Shown in pieces: positions 8,109 through 11,902 of a stretch of 11,902 nt of DNA. Source of the DNA: Nitrospinota bacterium (GTDB lineage Bacteria; Nitrospinota_A; UBA7883; JADGGD01); assembly GCA_015229165.1 (NCBI GenBank), contig JADGCD010000045.1, forward strand, positions 1 to 11,902, read 5' to 3'. A model generated the notes under the pieces. It ran no database searches, was not told the DNA's origin, and saw only the letters and a list, made by a program, of their open reading frames with translations. Positions within the stretch are counted from its first letter, which is position 1; the number at the start of each line of letters is the position of its first letter. The translations under genes and the position numbers were made by a program.

Positions 8109-8629
8109 CCGCTCCCGCCGAGAAGCGACAGAGCCCCTTCCATCGAGACGCTCCGGGAGGTGGAGGCCAACGCTCCCCCCTGCATGACGCTTCCCCGGTC
8201 GGGGAGCCCCTTTTCCATGTGGGCGGCCAGCTCAGACTCGTCCAGCTCCCCGTCGCCGTCGGTGTCGGCTTCGGCGAAACCGGTGACCTGCAGCCCCGCC
8301 TCCTTCGCGGAGATCCCTCCGTTCTTGTCGGTGTCCTTGGTCGCCAGAAGACTCCGGGCCAGGTCCGACAGATCGACCCGCCCGACGGCGCCGGTTTCGG
8401 GTTTGGCCATCTGCCGGGCGATCTCGTCGGCCGAAAGCTGGCCGTCGGCGTCGGCGTCGGCGGCCTCGAACCGGTCGGAGGCGATTCCCGCCTCCCGGCG
8501 CGAGAGGGCGCCGTTTGCGTCGTCGTCCTGCATCTTCAGCAGCAGCGTCGCCTTCTGCGCGGCGCCAAGGCTTCCGACCCCCTGTATGTCGAAGAGGGAT
8601 TTGAGCGAAGAAGAGACAATATCGTTCAC
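8048..8629 (-). CDS. Four-EF-hand calcium-binding protein
   Basis: Protein of 193 residues with four canonical EF-hand loops, each DxDx[ND]Gxxxxx[E]: residues 35-46, 58-69, 99-110 and 122-133. They form two pairs separated by a helical spacer (about 72-97). All chelating positions are filled, so calcium binding is very likely. There is no signal peptide or membrane segment. A Gly/Ser/aromatic-rich tail (about 168-193) ends SGSWFG. The start is GTG, supported by an AAAGGA ribosome-binding site 7 nt upstream, and a sigma-54-like promoter lies about 33 bp upstream. The 3' end overlaps the convergent methyltransferase by 61 bp. The role is unknown: a calcium buffer or sensor, or a protein secreted by a signal-less route. 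It is monocistronic in this window. Confidence 0.88.
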   Translation of the reverse strand: MNDIVSSSLKSLFDIQGVGSLGAAQKATLLLKMQDDDANGALSRREAGIASDRFEAADADADGQLSADEIARQMAKPETGAVGRVDLSDLARSLLATKDTDKNGGISAKEAGLQVTGFAEADTDGDGELDESELAAHMEKGLPDRGSVMQGGALASTSRSVSMEGALSLLGGSGYSSPWFSPSATDDSGSWFG

Positions 8630-8661
8630 GGCGTTTTCCTTTCACGGCATACCCCTTTGCC

Positions 8662-8679
8662 CCGCAACTTTCGGGCCAA
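8662..8679 (-). promoter_or_regulatory. Sigma-54 (-24/-12) promoter of the EF-hand gene
   Basis: On the minus strand the site reads TTGGCCCGAAAGTTGCGG. Against YTGGCACGRNNNTTGCW the invariant GG and GC and their spacing are kept, with two departures (A to C in the -24 part, final W to G). The predicted start near 8652 leaves about 23 nt before the GTG, with the ribosome-binding site at 8642-8637. Position and orientation are what a real promoter would need. The activator could be the NtrC-type regulator at 397-1830, which is untested. Confidence 0.6.
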
Positions 8680-8734
8680 GGGTCGATGTTTATGAATACG
8701 CCATAAGGTCAACGAGTTCTGTCGCAGCCTCCCA

Positions 8735-8779
8735 CGGAAGAGGGGGCAACTTTTTCAGACAGGGGGTCCGTTTCTTCCG
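8735..8779. repeat. Spaced inverted repeat, possible activator site upstream of the sigma-54 promoter
   Basis: CGGAAGA (8735-8741) and TCTTCCG (8773-8779) are perfect 7-bp inverted arms 31 bp apart. AGGGGG also recurs at 8741-8746 and 8761-8766, exactly 20 bp apart. They lie about 85-125 bp upstream of the predicted sigma-54 start, a normal distance for an enhancer-type site. Short repeats like these arise by chance in GC-rich DNA, so support is weak. Confidence 0.2.
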
Positions 8780-8783
8780 ATTC

Positions 8784-8792
8784 TGGTATCCT
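8784..8792 (+). promoter_or_regulatory. Extended -10 promoter of the glycosyltransferase (leaderless)
   Basis: TGGTATCCT carries a TGn extension and a TANNNT hexamer ending 6 nt before the ATG at 8799. Transcription would start at the ATG. No Shine-Dalgarno sequence is present (the spacer is pyrimidine-rich), and no good -35 is seen. Confidence 0.4.
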
Positions 8793-8798
8793 TCCCCC

Positions 8799-9977
8799 AT
8801 GAAAATCCTCTTTCTCGCCCCGCAACCTTTCTTCGAGACGAGAGGAACGCCGATCAACGTCCGGCTGATTCTCCAGTCGCTGTCGGCGCTGGGGCATCGG
8901 GTCGACCTTCTCTGCTACCCCCACGGCGACGACGAGACCATCCCCGGCGTCACCATTCATCGGGTAGTCAATCCGCTGGGGGTCGGCCCGGCGCCCATCG
9001 GCCCGTCGGGGAAGAAGATATGGTTCGACCTTTTCATGTTCCCCCACGCCTTCTGGCTTATGCTGACCCGCCGTCCGCAGGTGATTCACGGGGTGGAGGA
9101 GGCCGGATTCATGGCGTGGCTGTTGGCGAAACTGTTCCGTGTTCCCTACGTTTTCGACATGGACTCCCACATCGCCGACCAACTGGCCACGTCGAAACTG
9201 CCGATCCCCCACTGGGGCATCAGGCTGGTGGAGAAAATGGAAGGCGCCGCGCTCGCCTCCGCCACGCGGGTGTTGACCGTCTGCCAGGCCCTTTCCGACG
9301 TGGCGGCCCGCTACACGACCCCCGACCGGATCGTCCAGATCGAAGACATCCCGCAGGAATATCCCCCGGCGCCCGAGGGGCTGACCCCGGCGTCGATCCG
9401 GGCGGAACTCGGCATCCCCGCCGACGCGCCGGTGGCTCTCTATACCGGAAACCTTGAAACCTATCAGGGGATCGACCTCGTCATGGAAGCGGCCCCGCTG
9501 GTGGTGGCAGGGGCGCCCGACGCCCGGATCGTGATCGTCGGCGGCGGGGGGGAGGGGCTGGCCCGATACCGTCAACAGGTTGAACAGGCGGGCCTTTCAT
9601 CGAGCGTTCTCTTTGCCGGCGCCCGTCCGTTGTCCCACATGCCGGTTCTCTACGTCATGGCCGACGTTCTCCTTTCCCCCCGGTTGACCGGGACCAACAC
9701 ACCGTTGAAAATCTACTCCTACCTCGCCACGGGAAAGGCCATCGTCGCCACCGACCTTGCCACCCATACGCAGGCGCTCACCCCGACGGTGGCGAAACTG
9801 GCGCCCCCCGAAAAGGTGGCGTTCACCGACGCCCTTCTGTTATTATTGAAAGACAGGGAGTTGAGAGACTCCCTCGGCGCTGCGGGGCGGCGACTGGTCG
9901 AAGAGCGCTACAACCGCCCCATCTTTACCGAGAAGATCGACCGGCTTTACCGGGCGATCGCCGATTCGATTCATTAA
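8799..9977 (+). CDS. Glycosyltransferase family 4 (GT-B fold)
   Basis: Transfers a sugar from a nucleotide-sugar donor to a glycan or lipid-linked acceptor, at the cytoplasmic side. The 392 residues show a GT-B layout. The N-terminal acceptor domain starts MKILFLAPQPFFETRGTPIN with the usual loop after strand 1, contains HGVEEAGFMAWLLAKLF (97-113) and FDMDSHIADQL (119-129). The C-terminal donor domain has ALYTGNLETYQGIDL (213-227), ARIVIVGGGGE (242-252) and GTNTPLKIYSYLATGKAIVATD (298-319), the counterpart of the EX7E region with Asn at the first Glu position. The ATG at 8799 fits the family start; the open frame continues upstream but there it is antisense to the EF-hand gene. A radical SAM gene follows after 46 bp. 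Sugar and acceptor are unknown; a surface polysaccharide is likely from the context. Confidence 0.9.
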   Translation: MKILFLAPQPFFETRGTPINVRLILQSLSALGHRVDLLCYPHGDDETIPGVTIHRVVNPLGVGPAPIGPSGKKIWFDLFMFPHAFWLMLTRRPQVIHGVEEAGFMAWLLAKLFRVPYVFDMDSHIADQLATSKLPIPHWGIRLVEKMEGAALASATRVLTVCQALSDVAARYTTPDRIVQIEDIPQEYPPAPEGLTPASIRAELGIPADAPVALYTGNLETYQGIDLVMEAAPLVVAGAPDARIVIVGGGGEGLARYRQQVEQAGLSSSVLFAGARPLSHMPVLYVMADVLLSPRLTGTNTPLKIYSYLATGKAIVATDLATHTQALTPTVAKLAPPEKVAFTDALLLLLKDRELRDSLGAAGRRLVEERYNRPIFTEKIDRLYRAIADSIH

Positions 9978-10023
9978 CCACTGGGGGGTCGATCACCGAC
10001 CTCTCTTTGCGTCTGGACACCTG

Positions 10024-11103
10024 ATGTCACTGGTCAAACAACTGGCGAACCTGGCCCTGTTCAAGATGGGGGCCGTCCACCCCATCGCCGGGCCGATGAA
10101 GGTGCAGTGGGAGCTGACCTACCACTGCAACCTGAAATGCCAGCATTGCCAGATCTGGCAGATCCCCTATAGCGAGATCAAAAAGAACACCCTCTCGTTC
10201 GACCAGCAGAAGAAGATCGTGGACGACCTCGCGGCAAACGGCGTCCGCCACGTTTCGTTCTCCGGCGGCGAGATGTTTTTGCAAAAGACCGCCTACGACC
10301 TCATCGCCCACGCCAAGTCGCGCGGCATGAAGGTGGGGGGGAACTCCAACGCCTTCCTGATTAACAAGGCCATCGCCGCCAAGATCGCCGCCAGCGGGCT
10401 CGATTTTCTCTATATCTCGCTGGACGGCGACAACGCCGAAACCCACGACGCCATCCGTGGCGTACCGGGGGCGTTCGACCGGGTCTTCACCGCCGTGAAG
10501 AACCTCCGGGCCGCCTCGTCGTCGATCAAGATTTTCTTCAACACCACCATCAACCGGCTGAACGTCGGCCAACTGGTCGGCGTGGGAGCGCGGGGGCGGG
10601 AAGCGGGGGTCGATGGGCTGACCATCGAGATGACCAACACCTTCGACAAGTACAGCCCCGTCGAAGGGCTGACCCTCGACGAGAGCCAACTTCCCCTGCT
10701 CCGGACGCAGATCAAGGAGCTGTTCGAAAAATACGGCGACCTGCTGCCGCACCAGATGGGCTACTTCGACGAGTTCGAGACCTACCTGACCAACCGGGAC
10801 GCGCTATACAAATACCGGTGCGTCGCCGGATACACGTCGGCCCAGATCCACCCCAACGGCGACCTCTACGCCTGTCCGGTGGCCTTCGAGAAGCTGGGAA
10901 ATCTCGCCGAGACCCCGTTCGCCGACCTCTGGTACGGCAAGCAGGCCGACAAGGTGCGCCGCGACATCAAGGAAGGACGCCACCCGATCTGCTGGATCAC
11001 CTGCGTCTCCCCGGCGAACCAGTACCTGTCGTACCTCTCGCCGACGAAGTTCTATAAGTTGCTGGCGCCGTCTACACTGCGCCACATTGTCAGGAAAATC
11101 TGA
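10024..11103 (+). CDS. Radical SAM protein with SPASM-like C-terminus
   Basis: Cytoplasmic iron-sulfur enzyme of 359 residues. The CX3CX2C cluster motif is C35, C39 and C42 (TYHCNLKCQHCQ), which binds the [4Fe-4S] cluster that cleaves S-adenosylmethionine. FSGGEMF (79-85) is the SAM-binding GGE motif, and YISLDGDNAETHD (130-142) is a typical barrel strand. Additional cysteines at 266, 284, 323 and 327, with IHPNGDLYACPV between, resemble a SPASM/twitch auxiliary-cluster domain. The short C-terminal tail is basic and hydrophobic. It lies 46 bp after the glycosyltransferase and 2 bp before a second radical SAM gene. No RiPP precursor peptide is visible, so glycan or lipid chemistry is favoured by context (inference). 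The start ATG lacks a clear Shine-Dalgarno sequence. Reaction unknown. Confidence 0.88.
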   Translation: MSLVKQLANLALFKMGAVHPIAGPMKVQWELTYHCNLKCQHCQIWQIPYSEIKKNTLSFDQQKKIVDDLAANGVRHVSFSGGEMFLQKTAYDLIAHAKSRGMKVGGNSNAFLINKAIAAKIAASGLDFLYISLDGDNAETHDAIRGVPGAFDRVFTAVKNLRAASSSIKIFFNTTINRLNVGQLVGVGARGREAGVDGLTIEMTNTFDKYSPVEGLTLDESQLPLLRTQIKELFEKYGDLLPHQMGYFDEFETYLTNRDALYKYRCVAGYTSAQIHPNGDLYACPVAFEKLGNLAETPFADLWYGKQADKVRRDIKEGRHPICWITCVSPANQYLSYLSPTKFYKLLAPSTLRHIVRKI

Positions 11104-11108
11104 CAATG
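11085..11108 (+). promoter_or_regulatory. Perfect hairpin spanning the junction of the two radical SAM genes
   Basis: The arms CATTGTCAG (11085-11093) and CTGACAATG (11100-11108) are perfect 9-bp complements with the 6-nt loop GAAAAT. The right arm contains the upstream gene's TGA (11101-11103) and ends in the downstream gene's ATG (11106-11108), which pairs with CAT of the left arm. The AGGA that would serve as ribosome-binding site (11092-11095) lies partly in the stem. A ribosome finishing the first gene would melt the hairpin, so this fits translational coupling. There is no T-run, so it is not a terminator. Confidence 0.6.
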
Positions 11109-11902
11109 GATAAATTTACCCATTTCTCCAACCTCGCCTCCATCTACGCTTCCTATCTGAAGCGCGACGAGGTGGTGAAAAAACTCCCGACACGGGTCTG
11201 GATCGAGCCGACCCCCGCCTGCAACCTGACCTGCGGCCACTGTCCCCACGGCATGGATACCCCCTTCGACAAGGGAATCATGAAATGGGAGCTGTTCACG
11301 AAGATCGTCGACGAGCTGACCGGCTCGGTCTACGACGTGAACCTGTTCCACCGGGGGGAGTCGCTGATCCACAAACGCCTCGCCGACATGGTGGCCTACT
11401 GCCACGACCGGGGGATGCACACCCGGCTCCATACCAACGCCGGGCTGATGGACGAAGCGTGGAGCAGAAACCTGATCGAGGCGGGGCTCGACTACGTCTC
11501 CTTCTCCTTCGACGGCTACACCAAAGAGACCTACGAGAAGAACCGGGTCGGTGGCGACTATGAAGCCACCATCGCCAACATCCGGACCTTTCTCAAGGTG
11601 AAAGCGGAGCTGGGTTCAAAAGTCTTCACCATTCTGCAGGTGATGGAGCTGGGGGAAGCGCCCGACGGGAAAGAGGAGCGCAAGCTGGCCCTCCTCTCCC
11701 GGTTCGACGGGCTGGGGCTGGGGCGGTTCGTGGTCCGCACGCCGCACAACTGGGCCGGGGACTTCGACGAGTTCGGCCACGGCGTTGGGGACGAGCCGAC
11801 CTTCCGGTTCACCCCCTGCACCTTCCTGTGGTACGCCATGACCATTTTCTACGACGGTCGCGTGGCGCCCTGCCCGCAGGACTTCTACGGAAAAATGATC
11901 AT
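11106..11902 (+). CDS. Second radical SAM/SPASM-like protein (cut by window end)
   Basis: The first 265 codons are present; the frame is still open at the window end. The translation starts MDKFTHFSNLASIYASYLKR and carries CX3CX2C in ACNLTCGHCPHG, with C39, C43 and C46. It continues with NLFHRGESLIHKRL (HRGES in the place of the GGE motif) and VSFSFDGYTKETYEKNR, the usual barrel strand. Near the end a Cys pair in CTFLWYAM and DGRVAPCPQDF starts a SPASM-like auxiliary-cluster domain. It is related to the preceding gene but clearly divergent from it, so not a recent duplicate. The start lies 2 bp after the preceding stop within a perfect hairpin, suggesting coupled translation. The two proteins probably act in the same pathway. 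Substrate unknown. Confidence 0.88.
   Translation, partial: MDKFTHFSNLASIYASYLKRDEVVKKLPTRVWIEPTPACNLTCGHCPHGMDTPFDKGIMKWELFTKIVDELTGSVYDVNLFHRGESLIHKRLADMVAYCHDRGMHTRLHTNAGLMDEAWSRNLIEAGLDYVSFSFDGYTKETYEKNRVGGDYEATIANIRTFLKVKAELGSKVFTILQVMELGEAPDGKEERKLALLSRFDGLGLGRFVVRTPHNWAGDFDEFGHGVGDEPTFRFTPCTFLWYAMTIFYDGRVAPCPQDFYGKMI

Noticed and set aside
8160..8798. Upstream in-frame extension of the glycosyltransferase
   Set aside because: It is antisense to the EF-hand gene, Ser/Ala-rich and without family features; the ATG at 8799 gives the normal GT4 N-terminus.
9987..10008. Hairpin GGTCG/CGACC followed by CTCTCTTTG, possible attenuator before the first radical SAM gene
   Set aside because: The 5-bp stem and broken T-run are too weak for a terminator, and such short stems are common in GC-rich DNA.

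Overview
This is a GC-rich bacterial window (about 60-65% G+C by eye) with dense genes and short intergenic gaps. The citrate synthase reads like the proteobacterial hexameric type. A sigma-54 activator, an outer-membrane porin with a C-terminal Phe and a two-component system also point to a Gram-negative, probably Pseudomonadota. A deep-branching lineage is possible, but the sequence alone does not settle it.

Left part (1-5192). The 5' end of guaB (IMP dehydrogenase) runs leftward off the edge behind a good sigma-70 promoter. Divergently, four rightward genes form a signalling block: an NtrC-type response regulator, an OprP/DcaP-like outer-membrane porin, a small secreted single-lobe PstS-like solute-binding protein, and a membrane histidine kinase with HAMP. 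The last three are close-packed and look like one operon. I infer that solute enters through the porin, is sensed in the periplasm by the small binding protein together with the kinase, and that the kinase phosphorylates the regulator, which activates sigma-54 promoters. One good sigma-54 promoter candidate lies in this window, in front of the EF-hand gene.

Middle (5193-7168). A 384-bp gene-free gap lies between convergent genes. It holds two perfect DnaA boxes in opposite orientation, a third near-perfect box and a core of about 78% A+T, so it is a candidate DnaA-dependent site (origin or DnaA-titrating locus). Its right end holds a textbook intrinsic terminator for gltA. A leftward pair follows: a tandem CDGSH iron-sulfur protein and gltA (citrate synthase), with near-identical ribosome-binding sites.

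Right part (7269-11902). A CmoB/DUF1698-like methyltransferase converges on, and overlaps by 61 bp, a gene for a four-EF-hand calcium-binding protein. A GT4 glycosyltransferase and two radical SAM genes follow rightward. The second radical SAM gene is cut by the window end and is joined to the first across a 9-bp perfect hairpin that contains the stop and start codons. This run looks like part of a surface-polysaccharide or glycan-modification locus. The methyltransferase and glycosyltransferase lack a Shine-Dalgarno sequence and have -10-like hexamers exactly 6 nt before ATG, which suggests leaderless mRNAs.
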